Assembly (NCBI GenBank): GCA_907164885.2
Contig: OU015490.1
Location: forward strand, 218,385,391-218,449,390
Length of the DNA stretch: 64,000 nt
Reading direction: 5' to 3'
Origin: Dolomedes plantarius
Lineage: Eukaryota > Arthropoda > Arachnida > Araneae > Dolomedidae
Translations under genes and position numbers: made by a program
Part shown: piece by piece, positions 37,079 through 49,143 of the stretch
Layout of the letters: every line of letters starts with the position of its first letter
Position numbering within the stretch: position 1 is the stretch's first letter
Notes under the pieces: model-generated
What the model saw: the letters and a program-made list of their open reading frames with translations, nothing else
Database searches by the model: none
Told to the model about the DNA's origin: nothing

Positions 37079-39121
37079 ATGAGTGTTGTAGAACAAAATC
37101 CTGCTGGAAATTTTCCTCGGGTAATTATGGTTCAGCAAATTGCGCCATTCGAAGCCACCTTCAATGGCGGCCCCTCAAGCCAATTCCTAAAGAAAATTGA
37201 GCATTACTTTCAACAACAATGCACCCCAGAGGGGGATAAACTTAAAATTGCTCTAGCCGCTTTAAGAGGTAGTGCATATAAGTGGTACACGTGTATGCAA
37301 AGCAGTAATCTGATTTTTGACTATTTGTCATTCAAGCAACAGTTTCTTAGTGTTTTTCCAAAGACCTTTAATCAAAGCGAAATTGAAGCGGAAATTTATT
37401 CGCTAAGGCAACGTGAAGGTCAGTCTGCGTTAGATTTTGCTACGGAAAAGATTTCCAAGTGTGAGGAATATTTAGAAGGGGTGACGGAAGCGATAATCTT
37501 AAAAATAGTTATCCAATGTTTGAAGCCAAGTGTTCAAGATTTTTTAGATAATCAAACAATTACAAGCAAGGTTACCCTCCTTCAAGCTTTAGCTAAACAT
37601 GACAATAGGCATTTCTTCGCTACCCCGTACCGTCATTCAGGTACGAGAAGTTTTATACAGCCGCGCAAAAATTTTTCGCGAGTTTCAAACCAGCAGCGTA
37701 AGCAGTACCGCAGGCAAAATAATAGAAGCGCACGGCGTGATAATGAAATTAGTGCACTTAAAGTAAATAATATGCAAGCACCTTACTTGCACTGGCAAGT
37801 TGATTCACATGATATGGTTCAACCTGTTGAAACTGTGTGGTCAAATGTATTATTTTGTCCGAGCAGTAATCATTATTTTGAGAATAGTGAAAGTCAGGGT
37901 ATTTTTGTGGCTTATAAAGAAAGTGAGTCTAGCTGGAATGATGAGGTAATTCCAGTACAAATTTCTGAAAATAGTGCCGATACTAATGCTAGTGGTTTAG
38001 AAAATAAATCATCTGACACTTTTATTAATGCTATACCTGATATTATTGATGCTATACCTGATATTTTAGATGATATTCACACATCTGTTAATGAAGGAAA
38101 TTTAGTAGATGACGAAGTATGCGTTACGGAAGTTAGTGAATACTTATTAGTTGACGATAATAAAAATTCTTTAAACGATATTAGGAACTCGCTAGGTAAT
38201 GATGATATTATTTCAAGTTCCCAGCCGAATAAGGATTGTGTAGGCCAGGTTGATAATATGGTTTTAAATAAAGTACATGAAAACCATACTGAGAGTCAGG
38301 ATGAAAAGTTGACACAGAGTTATACTGTAAGTAGTTTAGCTGATGCTTCGGAAGTTATAGACGCAGGTTGCATTAAAACGCACCAGTACGAAAAGCTTAA
38401 TCTTCCTAAAACTGAAGCAGTGTTAAAGAATTTAAATGATAACGATTCTGATGTCGCAAGTTTCAAAGAGACTTTTTCGTCAAAAGAGGATAAAACTAAA
38501 GTTAAGGGGGATAAAAAACGTGAAAAAGCGCCTTCAGGTTCCAGCATTAAAACTGCAAATACTGAAGTAATTAAGGCGGTAAACAAGAAGTTGCATAAGC
38601 ACCAATACCAAAAACAGAGTCAGTTTGTTGAAAAACATGACACAAGTAGAGAGATAAAGCCAGTAACTAAACACGTTGGTGCGGCGTATAAATTTGACAA
38701 AATAGAATCTGCATTAAAATCTAATACCGATACAAGCAAAAGTACGAAGAAAGGTAAAGTGTGCACTACAAAAACTCCATCAAAGGATGAATGCGTCGCT
38801 GATAAGGTACACAAGGTAATCAAAAGGAAGAATGACAATTTTAAAGTTCCTTTGCATAAGTACAGGAAACGGAAGATTTCTGCCGCCCAGCAAGGTTGGC
38901 CTCCTCCCAAGAGACCTCCTGTAAATCGTCAAGCCGGACCAGCGCCTCAGGACCTACGACCTGCTGCACGAAGGATGCCCACACGGTCAACGAACCCCTT
39001 TATTAGGACTGCGACCATCAAGAGAGGTTCCACGGATTGGACAGACTGGTGCAAGGAAGTTGCTGCATTCATGAGGAACAAGTCTTGTATCAACTTTCTT
39101 ATTTTAACTCCCACCCTTTAA
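37079..39121 (+). CDS. Gag-like protein of a non-autonomous LTR retrotransposon, 680 aa
   Basis: Start ATG lies 129 bases after the primer-binding site. Residues about 20-190 look like a Retrotrans_gag capsid domain: FNGGPSSQFLKKIEHYF, ALRGSAYKWYTCM, YLSFKQQFLSVFPKTF and LRQREGQSALDFATE. Residues 190-240 are Arg/Gln/Asn-rich (RRQNNRSARR), possibly nucleic-acid binding in place of the CCHC knuckle, which is absent. Residues about 240-460 are acidic, with a short repeat NAIPDIIDAIPDILDDIH. Residues 460-600 are Lys-rich, followed by a Pro-rich basic segment (GWPPPKRPPVNRQ) and an end with DWTDWCKEVAAFM. The middle and C-terminal parts resemble nothing I recognise. The frame is intact over 2 kb in a recent-looking element, so it is probably expressed and useful to the element. 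The origin of the C-terminal two-thirds is unknown. Confidence 0.8.
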   Translation: MSVVEQNPAGNFPRVIMVQQIAPFEATFNGGPSSQFLKKIEHYFQQQCTPEGDKLKIALAALRGSAYKWYTCMQSSNLIFDYLSFKQQFLSVFPKTFNQSEIEAEIYSLRQREGQSALDFATEKISKCEEYLEGVTEAIILKIVIQCLKPSVQDFLDNQTITSKVTLLQALAKHDNRHFFATPYRHSGTRSFIQPRKNFSRVSNQQRKQYRRQNNRSARRDNEISALKVNNMQAPYLHWQVDSHDMVQPVETVWSNVLFCPSSNHYFENSESQGIFVAYKESESSWNDEVIPVQISENSADTNASGLENKSSDTFINAIPDIIDAIPDILDDIHTSVNEGNLVDDEVCVTEVSEYLLVDDNKNSLNDIRNSLGNDDIISSSQPNKDCVGQVDNMVLNKVHENHTESQDEKLTQSYTVSSLADASEVIDAGCIKTHQYEKLNLPKTEAVLKNLNDNDSDVASFKETFSSKEDKTKVKGDKKREKAPSGSSIKTANTEVIKAVNKKLHKHQYQKQSQFVEKHDTSREIKPVTKHVGAAYKFDKIESALKSNTDTSKSTKKGKVCTTKTPSKDECVADKVHKVIKRKNDNFKVPLHKYRKRKISAAQQGWPPPKRPPVNRQAGPAPQDLRPAARRMPTRSTNPFIRTATIKRGSTDWTDWCKEVAAFMRNKSCINFLILTPTL

Positions 39122-39639
39122 TAAAACCGAACCAAATTGGTTTGAAATTCCCCATTATATATACTGTGTCAACATTTTGAGGGGAAGGGGTGAGCCACTG
39201 AAAAAAAAGCGGCATACTGTTGTTTTATAAATTTTTGAAGGGGACATGTAGTGAAAAAAAAAATACATACTAACTACAGATAACAACTAACTAACATACT
39301 AACTTCACAAAAAAATAACACATGTACATTATAAATTGGGGGAGAGCAGATACAGTCAAGAAATGTCATGCTGTGCAATTGTGTTGTCACTTTTAATTAA
39401 AATAGATATTTTAGGGCGCATTTGGCAGCCCAGTATCCGCAACTCTGCAAATCCACTGTTTGATGGTATCACCTGGACCCTTCGGGGTTAGTGTTGTAAA
39501 ATGGTAGTGGCGTTTTTCCCCCACACAACGTGTGGAAGGTTTTTTGGCTTTGCCACCCATTATGTAAAAAGTCAGACCAGCACGCGTTTTCAATTAGTTA
39601 ACTGAAGCCGTTCAGACCTCAGTTACCTAATTTTTTTTT
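39122..39639 (+). other. 3' untranslated part of the gag-only element
   Basis: About 520 bases between the gag stop and the polypurine tract. It has A-rich runs and a GC-richer block (39410-39600). A 60-codon minus-strand ORF in that block has no family signature. No pol remnant is visible. Confidence 0.6.
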
Positions 39640-39653
39640 TCGAGGGAGGCCAG
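39640..39653 (+). other. Polypurine tract before the 3' LTR
   Basis: A T-run followed by CGAGGGAGGCCAG lies directly before TGTAAGG. Purine-rich and preceded by Ts, as usual for plus-strand priming; slightly impure. Confidence 0.65.
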
Positions 39654-40091
39654 TGTAAGGTATACACAAGATTCGATTCACAAGAATCGAACTTTTGAAT
39701 GAATGAATTAAAGAAGCTGCTTCAGATATGCTAATTTCGGCATACGCGCTTAGTATAAATACCACGCAGCGTCATTAATAAAAGGAGAGGTTGTTAAGGT
39801 TGAAAAGGTGTTATCCTGCGCTAGTGCTTAGCGGGCCAGAAGTTTACGTGGCAGTACTGCTGGTTTGACTTACTGTTCGTGAGTATAAAAATATATTGTT
39901 CTTGAAAGCTGTGTTTATACATTCCGTACAAGTAGTACGCATGCTTATTGCTGTAAAAGCCAATTATATGTGCAACGAATTCAATAAACATTGTTTCATG
40001 TATAAACTGTGTTTGCTTCAAATTCAAATAGAGTGCCACTTCAAATTATATACACCCAAGTCTGGGTAGAAGTGAGCATAGATTCTCTATA
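39654..40091 (+). repeat. 3' LTR of the gag-only element
   Basis: Identical over 438 bp to the 5' LTR. Sequence after 40091 (AATGATTAGG) differs from that after the 5' LTR (CTGGCGCCC), which fixes the right end. Confidence 0.92.
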
Positions 40092-40099
40092 AATGATTA

Positions 40100-40318
40100 G
40101 GAGATATGAAGATAAACATGACAGTCAAGAAACATTAGCACCAAATGTGAGTTACAGGGAAGCGCAGGATGCTCTTCTTCAGTTGACTATATATTTTTTG
40201 AAAAACTTTGAAATCAAAAATCTTTAAACGCATTGAGTATTATGATTCGAAGTTTCAGGGATTTTAAAATGAAAGCCAATACTAAACAGACTAAACTTAC
40301 TGAATATTTTTAAAAATA
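40100..40318 (+). pseudogene. Pogo/Tigger transposase C-terminal remnant, copy 2
   Basis: DNA here aligns with 36060-36290: CAGTCAAGAAAC, GTGAGTTACAG, GAAGCGCAGG-TGCTCTT, AAAATGAAAGCCAATACTAA and TACTGAATATTTT. Deletions and frame changes break the reading frame in the middle. Its downstream flank continues to a pogo-like right end at 40526, unlike copy 1. Confidence 0.65.
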
Positions 40319-40528
40319 TCAATATTGCTTGTATTTGTCCTTTAAAAGTTTGTCCTTTAAAATTTAAAAGACGATTTAAATGTTTTAAAGATAAGAGTTA
40401 ACGATTGATCTTTGGGGGTATTCCAAATTTTGTTTAAAAACAAAAGAAAATACAATTACAATGAATAACGGTTAAAACGAGCATTTTCAGTGATCCTAAA
40501 CATCTCGTATTAACAGAGTTCCACTGTA

Positions 40529-41577
40529 TTTGTCTTTTATTATGGAGACATCCCCAATCAGTCGCCAGTACTGTACGGTACACAGTATTATCCAACCGTT
40601 TCTTGGGCACCATTTCCCAAATTTTTAATACAAAAAAATATAGTTTATGATTCCTTTTATCAGAATCATTTATTAATAACCCCTTTCATTACAAACAAAT
40701 TTTCTACAATATTTGGCGCAGATGTATAGTTACTGTCGGATAGGAGTATTTCTAGATACCTTATTTGGTTTGAATCTAACGCGCAATTTTTATTTAGAAA
40801 TAGCGTGATAAGAATCCAAAATTCATGTGGGAGTACGAGAAATAGCTATTTTTCTCATTCACACTACATTCATCGGCTCTTTCGATTCGAATATATACAA
40901 TAATCGTTAATATCGACGAGCATTATATTTTCACAGTACTACTCAAAAATATTGCATTTATTTCAGGAATATTTTCAAAGCATCCCCAATAAGAACGCAT
41001 AAGTATGAAAATTTTCCAATTGTGATTTTGGTATATCGCAAAATAAATAATTAAACAAAATTTCAGCCAAATATTTAAACAATATCTGAGTCTTATTACC
41101 AACCTTTCGAAAGATATTTTTTAACATTTGGAAAAATTAAAAGAAATATTTACCAAATATTGGAAGGTAATATTTAGGGAATATTGGCAAGATAATATTG
41201 GCAGGATATGCATTTCAAGCTAATGCCAAAATGTCAAAATTATCATCCACGTCTGGTAAATATTACCAGTGTGTTACCAGTAATACTGCAGACTATTCAA
41301 TAATATATTCTCGTCACGTATACTTTGCAACCAAGCGCTTGCTATAATATGAAAACTGTTCATGTAAAATTTTGAACTCAAGTTTTTGACAATTTTGAGT
41401 TGCTTGGGAAATTTTATGATCAATAAACGTCAGAGTAGTGATTCTACAAAATTGCGTGCCTGCTTTATTCAGTTAATTTTAGATTCAGTTATCTAGAAAA
41501 TTATAAGATTGTCAAAATTTACTTCGGGTTGGATCAATATCTTTAGTCGCAAATCTGTTGAAGCATAAAATGTAATA
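40529..41577. other. AT-rich sequence, nothing recognised
   Basis: Contains loosely repeated AATATTTG/GGAATATT words around 41090-41290 but no clean repeat unit or gene. Confidence 0.4.
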
Positions 41578-41797
41578 CAGTCGAACCCCGTTATACCGAA
41601 CTTTAAGGGACCAAAGGTTTTGTTCGCTTTTTCCAGTGGTTCGCTATATCCGAACCTTTAAGAAAATGCTAGAGTTCACAAAATGTATAACTCATTAGCT
41701 GCAATGTGTATTCAATAATGATGTATTAAAAAAATTATAAAATCTATTAAAAATTATCATTAATGAATTAAATCGATTAAAATCGATTACATTAAAC

Positions 41798-43099
<1,302 letters not shown>

Positions 43100-43346
43100 C
43101 ATTAAACTGACACAATACTAATTAAATTACGTACAATAGGAAAACGGCGGGACCAAAATTTTCATTCGTTATATCCGTGAGTTCGTCATATACCGAATTC
43201 GTTATAACGGGGTTCGACTGTATGTATTGAATAGCAGGGATATATATAATTGTAAAGTTCTCATAATCTCAAAGCTTCTAATGTCATCTGCTGGATCATT
43301 GTGCTGTATCAGTTGAAAATACTCTTATCTTAATTTATACCTAATT

Positions 43347-43766
43347 TTTCCATGTTTTTATTAACTCGCTTTTTTGTTTGTTTGTGTGTTTGTCTAGTAA
43401 AAATCTTGCAATCGATTTTTAACTAACTTCTCGACTAGCTAGACATTTGAAACTTTTAGAATAGCTCAGAACACGATGACAATGTATTTTTTTTATACTT
43501 TTAGCCATCTTTAAGCAGAATTGAATTAACTTTCTGTTATTTTCAGTTAATTTTGTTGACTGGTGCAGCCATCTATCGGACGGGACGGGAACGAAAAGTT
43601 AAATGCAAGTTAACTTCCAATTAACTTCATGTTCTTTCAAGTTGATGGCATAATTCATCAAAAAAAAATTTAAAAGCATTTAATACATAGAATTGTCAAA
43701 TTTATATGATTCAACAGAAAATTTAAAAATATGGTATATAAAAAGTTCTTTTTATCTTGTAATTAC
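43347..43766 (+). mobile_element. R430 repeat, copy 5
   Basis: Begins TTTTCCATGTTTTTATTAAC and ends CTTGTAATTA, with all internal blocks. It lies 126 bases from the TA-flanked element's right end. Confidence 0.85.
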
Positions 43767-43941
43767 TTTAAATTTTTTTTCGTAGTTTTGTAGGCTTTAA
43801 GACCGTTGCCCTAATTTGAACTACGCCTTCCCAAAATTTATAGTATTACCCATTTCCGTGTACCAGTATCTGAATAAGAAGGAAGAGTGTAAACCCCCAA
43901 ACTTACTAAGCTATTATAGAGAATTTTGTAGAAATTTAATT

Positions 43942-44647
43942 CCTGCCCACATGGTGTAGTGCAGTGGTAGTCAACCTGGTCCCTACCGCCCACTAGTGGG
44001 TGATTCAAGCTTTCATGGTGGGCGGTGGGAATTTTTGTCCGTTATTATCGATTTTATTCTTCATCCATATATCGAATACACTGCTAGCACAATCGCGAGT
44101 TTGACTTTTTTAAACATGGTTTTGTAATTTACTTTTGAATCCCATCCCTAAACTTGGATTCATCGGACACTTCTCGAAGCATACTCGTGGTTGAGGGAAC
44201 AACGAATTAGCTCCGTAGTCATCCGTAGCTATTTATGCATATATATAGATAGAGTACAAATAAAAAGATAAATTTAAGTATACACATTTTTTGCAAAACC
44301 TCCCCTCTAAAATTTACTTTGCACTTACGCTAAATTGAGTCACTGCAGATATGCACCGGTGGGCGGTAAAGAAACTTTGCCATCAACAAAGATAAAAAAA
44401 AGTGGGCGGTAGATATTAAATGGTTGACGACCACTGGTGTATTAGTTAGAATTCTGAGCTGCCACGCAGTGGTCTTGGGTTCAAATCCCCGAATATGGTT
44501 TGGTTGTTTCCGTGTCGTCCTCCTCATAGGGAGCAATTCTGGCTCATCTAAATGGTGCTATACCATAATAAAGTAGCCAGCAAACCAGCGGTGAATAACA
44601 AGAGGCGAATATCTCCCGACAGATTACCTCCACGTTAGAAAAAAAAT
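43942..44647 (+). mobile_element. tRNA-derived SINE split by a hAT-type MITE
   Basis: The head reads CCCACATGGTGTAGTG (before the insert) and, after it, GTTAGAATTCTGAGCTG, an A-box-like part, with GGGTTCAAATCC as B box 30 bases on. The body ends in an A-rich tail near 44640. This is the pol III promoter layout of tRNA-derived SINEs. Insertion of 475 bp at the A box should have silenced it. Confidence 0.7.
43962..44436. mobile_element. hAT-type MITE inserted in a SINE head
   Basis: Ends CAGTGGTAGTCAACCTGG and, on the complement, CAGTGGTCGTCAACCATTT, both followed by TACCGCCCACT. GTGTAGTG before and GTGTATTA after are a 6-of-8 match, as expected of an old 8-bp duplication. No coding sequence. 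Confidence 0.8.
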
Positions 44648-45566
44648 AGACATTGAATTTACTTTTAGGACATTGAGTCTGCCCACATTCTCGTTCGGAT
44701 ATTTTTCCTTGAAGTCAACTGCACTTCATCGGAAATTGAATCCCCGAATCAAATTTTAGAAAGGTGACTGACCATTACATAACCAAGCCCTGTCATGGCA
44801 CAAACTTTTCCTTCATTCAGACACCGGAATGAAACTAGAGAACCAATATTCCCCGTCAAAATCACTTTATCTTTCTTTATGTGTTGTTATAACTACAACA
44901 GTTAATTCTAGCAGACATTTTAACAAGTATTCTGACTCGAAGCAAAGCTTTCAAGGAATATATGTTGATTCTTATGTAATCAAGCAGTCATTAATTTTCC
45001 TCAAATAAACTTCTGTTCTTCCCCTATCCTCAAGGCTAAATACGTTTGTTGAAATAAAAATTTTCAACAAACTAGACGCAAATTTATGTAACGTTTCCAG
45101 ACATGTTACGAAACCTATGAAAGGAAGGCACCTGGATTGCTGCCCGGGTTTGAAAGACGTTGACAATGACAACCTCCCTTAAGACGAAGCTACTTCTATG
45201 CTATACCGGGTGGCAAGACGCCACATGGCTGATTGGCCCACGGCTGGTGTATGATTAAAATAAAAGGGAAAAACAGCAAAAAAGGATTTAATGAAATTTG
45301 AAAAGGAGTTAAGCGGGCAGCAGATTCTGACTAAAATTGTATTAGATTAATTCAAGAGATTGGTGAATTCAGAATAAATGTTCTGAATATTGCATATTAG
45401 GAATTAAATCGGTTGTATTGCATGACAAAATAATAGGATTTATATATTCTGGGCATTTTTTTTCAACATTGCATACCGCTGTATTAGCACGTTTACACTA
45501 TGAACTCACCATGCTAGAACAGCTCAAAACAATTGCGCAATGACTTATCGCTACAGATACAATTGT
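44648..45566. other. Intergenic sequence, nothing recognised
   Basis: No ORF with family signature; no repeat boundary seen. Confidence 0.4.
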
Positions 45567-45570
45567 TTAA

Positions 45571-45981
45571 GCCTGCTGTGTACTAACCCTACAGGATTCG
45601 CTCACCTCAATGTTAATCTATGGAGAAAATCTGTGAACTATTTAGAGCTACATAAATGCTGATAATCCAATAAAAATGGTATTTTCAGATAGCCTGAACT
45701 TTTCTGCCCCTTTCAACAGGTTTCATTTTATAAATTTCGTCCCCCCCCAAAGGTATTTAGGAGCGTTTAAAACACACTATACCAGATTTTCCCCCGAATA
45801 ATTTTAATTTAAATTTATCATTTGCATTTTTTTTAATTCCCCGAGGTGTAAAATTTCTTTCTCTATTACGGAGTACAATTTAAAAATAAAATACTCTGTC
45901 AATCCAAGTCGGCAATCTTTGGACAAATTTTCTCCATAGGTTAACATTGAGACGAGCGAATCCAATAGGATTAGCACAGCC
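45571..45981. mobile_element. TTAA-flanked MITE, family T2 copy 1
   Basis: TTAA at 45567-45570 and 45982-45985. The left end GCCTGCTGTGTACTAACCCT and the complement of the right (GGCTGTGCTAATCCTATTGG) match, and both continue through GGATTCGCTC and CAATGTTAA-CTATGGAGAAAA: inverted repeats of about 60 bp. A second copy is at 59705. Confidence 0.8.
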
Positions 45982-46202
45982 TTAAGGATTATTCAATAAA
46001 TACCTGCATTTTTTTTGCAAAAGCACACCTCTTTTTAAGTAATTTTTTCTTTGCTTAAAAGAATGCTCCTATTAAAAATGCGAGGAATTTTAAATTCCTA
46101 TATAACTTTCCTGTCTTAACTTTTCTCTCGTTAAATTATAGCCTATCGATGACCGAAAGTTTTTAAGAGCTGGCTTTTGGCATTAGAGTCCTCCAGTGGG
46201 TA

Positions 46203-47702
46203 TGGTTTGGTTTGGAGAGCTACGGTCAATTTTTCCTACACGGGGATAATTAGACCGGGACCTAAGGCAAACGCACCAGTAATGGGCAGGTTAAGAGAAA
46301 AATTGAAGTAAATCTTAATTTTCACAGCTATAGATAAAGCAAACTGTTCCGAATTTTTACCTGTCATTTTAATAATTGTCTTTCATCTGTAGTAGCAATT
46401 AGAGTGCACTGGCTGCATTCATAAATATATATACATATATATATATATATATACATAAACAATAACCAACCTGATGCACCTATAATGGGCCATTATTTTA
46501 TCCTATGTACCCATAAAGGGCCACCCAATAATGGACCATCAATATCGCCCATCACAACATTAATAGGCTATCTATTTAATCTGTTATGGAACAAAAATCA
46601 GTTCTACAATATCATAAAATTGGAAAGAAAAGGAACTAAAAACATGATATATATTTTTAAACCGGTTTATTCATTTTATAACTACAGTACAACTACACTA
46701 AATATATAAAAACTGAAATATAACTGAAATATAAATTTATTAACTTAAACATCTAAAATTAAATTTACTTAAAAATTGTGGTTAATGTTGCCGGTGATGT
46801 ACCGCTTTACTTGTCACAGCTGCTATGTTGTTGCAAATATTGACATTTCCGAAAAAATAATTTGTACCAGTACACGGGCTGGCCCAATACAGGGACAGTG
46901 TAACAATCCGTGATCCCATGATGGGCCACGCTATTTTTACAATGGAATCTTAGTTTTTTGTCATTTAATCACTGTACAATTTGAATTATGCATACTATCG
47001 TAATGAATAATAGTTTAAGTGAATAAACAGGCATTATAGTACTTAAATAAAATTTTTTGAAAAATTCACTTACCTTAACAGATTTCTTAAGCAGACGTTA
47101 AAACAAACACAAATTTTCTTCTCCCTAGCAGAATACACCTCATGGTGCATACACATTGGACAGAGTTCTCTCCCCGACTCCTGTCATCACTTAGTCACGG
47201 TAACATTAGACACGGTATTTAGAACCACCCCCCTTCCCGCTCTTTGATCTGGTGTCTCCCCCGACCCCGCTCGACACCATTTGACCCGCTGACCCCACTC
47301 TCTTTCTTTGATGGACAGCCAGAGGAAGCGATCCGGCGCATGGAACAGAGTACAGAGAGACATAAATCACTGGCAGATGCAGAGAGCGCTGTGCCAGTCT
47401 GTATGCGCTATTGCACTTCGCACAAAGTAAAAGGAATGGACTGAATTCGAATGATAAGGGATCCTCACAGGTAGTAGCCAATGACCCTCACCTCTTCCAA
47501 AGATAACAATAGACCCTCAATTTCTCTACATTTCTAAAGGGTGGCCCATTATAGGGACATGGCCCATTATAGGTGCATTTACCTTACTGCTTTAAAGCCG
47601 ATTCCGAACAGCTACAAACGCCCATACCATGAGTGGGATTCGAACCCACAGACTTCGGTACCGAAAGCCAACACCCTAACCATTCGGCCATCCCCGGCTA
47701 TC
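46203..47702 (-). mobile_element. tRNA-derived SINE (reverse) split by a TA-flanked element
   Basis: On the minus strand the head has GGCCGAATGGTTAGGG (A box) and GGTTCGAATCCCAC (B box) at 47700-47630, the body has TTCGGAATCGGCTTTAAA, and the 3' end reads CTCTCCAAACCAAACC near 46203. The intact relative at 61795-61976 shows body and tail contiguous. I do not call a functional tRNA because the acceptor ends do not pair. Confidence 0.8.
46265..47584. mobile_element. TA-flanked DNA transposon inside the SINE
   Basis: Ends AGGCAAACGCACCAGTAATGG and complement AGGTAAATGCACCTATAATGG, each followed by GC, with TA outside (46263-46264, 47585-47586). Variants of CCTATAATGGGCCAT recur inside (46480, 46520, 46915, 47540). 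Nothing inside resembles a transposase; short ORFs at 46485-46709 and 47206-47481 lack family signatures. Superfamily unknown beyond a TA target. Confidence 0.75.
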
Positions 47703-48075
47703 TGATAGTGGGACACAAGAAGTTGTCTAGTGTGTTTGAAATACATCGGAATTGGCTTTAAACAGTAGATCCTAGTCTTTTCAGCCCTAATGTTACAAAA
47801 ACTACCATATAGTTGTGTACCGAATTTTTTTAACCATAAGGCCCACTGGACGATTAGACGCACCTCAAATTTATGAGAGGATTTTTATAAAAGAATATTT
47901 TGTATTTTGTTAGGTATACACAGCGTGACAATTACTGAGCTATATGGAAAAAAACTTGATAACTTTTGAACCATTGGCGAGATTCAGTGAAAACTGGGCG
48001 GTTGAATGCAGGGCAAGTTGGGATTTTTTTTTGAGCATGCGCACTCGTATTATTGTTGTTAATTTTTTGTTGTAA

Positions 48076-48141
48076 ATGTCGAAATACAGCGTTTCTGAGC
48101 GTATATCCATCGTCAAGGCCTACTATTCGAGCGAAAATTAA
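48076..48141 (+). pseudogene. N-terminal scrap of a mariner-like transposase
   Basis: Codons from the ATG at 48076 read MSKYSVSERISIVKAYYSSE, then a stop. The ERI.IVK.YY pattern is the first helix of the DUF4817/helix-turn-helix start of mariner-like transposases. CACAGCGTGACAATTACTG at 47928, after TA, may be its left inverted repeat. Only 22 codons remain. Confidence 0.45.
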
Positions 48142-48337
48142 TGCAGAATTTTGCTCCTCTTCTGCGCCACATATGAATGTATTTATATGTCTACGTAAAC
48201 ATATTTTCAAATTCTTACTTAATAAAGGTAAAAAATATATGTAAAATATATATAATATATATATATATATATATAATAAATATATATAATATATAAAATA
48301 AATATATATAATATTTATAATATATATAATAAATATA

Positions 48338-49143
48338 CAGAGTGTCTCAACCTTGACACATTTTTAAAAATTATACCCAAAAAAAATATATTTCAAGTAG
48401 TCTCCTCTAACGAAACTACCGCGAGTTTTTAACGTAAGATTACTTATCGTTTGCTTACCTCTTTTGACGCAATTTGGTACTTTTCTGTTTAGCTGTTTTA
48501 TTGCTACTGGATTCGGCGTGCTGCCAAAATTATATCACGCGACGCAGGATATTTTTTCTCTCCGAAGGACCATTATTGAGGAACGTAATCCTACGTTAAA
48601 AGTACACAAGGTAGGAACTAGAAATTCACATATGTATTACCTTATATATCAGAGGTTTTTTATTACAGTCAATGAATTTCAATATGTGCAACTTTGGTGG
48701 CACTTGGAGCATGTAGTTTGAAATCAATATTAGCCTATGTGAGTTCCAAAATTGATTCCGTAACGTAGGAAATTGCAGCAGTTATGCATCTATTGAGTTC
48801 TTCAACACTACAACCGAAGACACTTCCCATTTCCAAAAACATTTTATATCAAGCTAAGATGTTCTTACGACTTGCATCTTTTCCAAATTTCGTTACACTT
48901 GCGTAACAGCTTCCGTTTTGAAATACCAGCCAACATACGTATATTGCTCTCTCTCTCTGATGGAGTATCCATTTTAGTCAACTTTCGCTCTCAGGGAACA
49001 ACTAGCTCCATCTGTTCAACTTTTTTGACACAGAAAAAGACTTTAATACATACAGTAACACATCTTTGAATTTTCAGTTCTTACCTTGTATACTTTTTTT
49101 GTATAATGTTTTAAAATGTATCAAGGTTTTTTTGGACACCCTG
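48338..49143 (-). mobile_element. Internally deleted mariner-like element (CAGAGTGTC ends)
   Basis: Ends CAGAGTGTCTCAACCTTGAC and complement CAGGGTGTCCAAAAAAACC share ACCTTGA-ACATTTTAAA, with TA on both sides (48336-48337, 49144-49145). Minus-strand scraps of a transposase remain: SEREQYTYVGWYFKTEAVTQ near 48975-48905 (N-terminal type) and VEELNRCITAAISYVTESIL near 48805-48745 (C-terminal type). The catalytic middle is missing. Confidence 0.75.

Larger units (their letters stand above)
36494..40091 (+). mobile_element. Non-autonomous, gag-only LTR retrotransposon with identical LTRs
   Basis: Two 438-bp direct repeats (36494-36931, 39654-40091), which I compared base by base and found identical, enclose a primer-binding site, a 680-codon gag-like ORF and a purine-rich tract. 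The whole is 3.6 kb. No protease (D[ST]G), reverse transcriptase, RNase H or integrase motif is present in any frame. It must therefore be moved by proteins of another LTR element, probably Ty3/gypsy-like. Identical LTRs point to a recent insertion or recent gene conversion. No matching 4-5 bp target duplication is visible at the outer ends (GAAAG left, AATGA right). Confidence 0.9.
34985..40526 (+). mobile_element. Composite of pogo/Tigger-like element relics
   Basis: The left end CAGTAGAACCCACTTAGTAC and the complement of the right end (CAGTGGAACTCTGTTAATAC, ending 40526 before TA) both continue ACGAG and form imperfect inverted repeats. Between them lie two partial, overlapping copies of the pogo transposase C-terminal region (35964-36284 and 40100-40318), one each side of an LTR element. 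So this is not one element simply split: the same segment occurs twice, implying two copies or a duplication. Confidence 0.6.

Noticed and set aside
47206..47481. 91-codon minus ORF in a GC-richer block of the TA-flanked element
   Set aside because: The overlapping plus-strand ORF is similarly long; no transposase motif. Most likely base composition.
47610..47702. tRNA-like sequence with A and B boxes on the minus strand
   Set aside because: The ends do not pair as an acceptor stem and the downstream sequence continues as a SINE body shared with 61795-61976.
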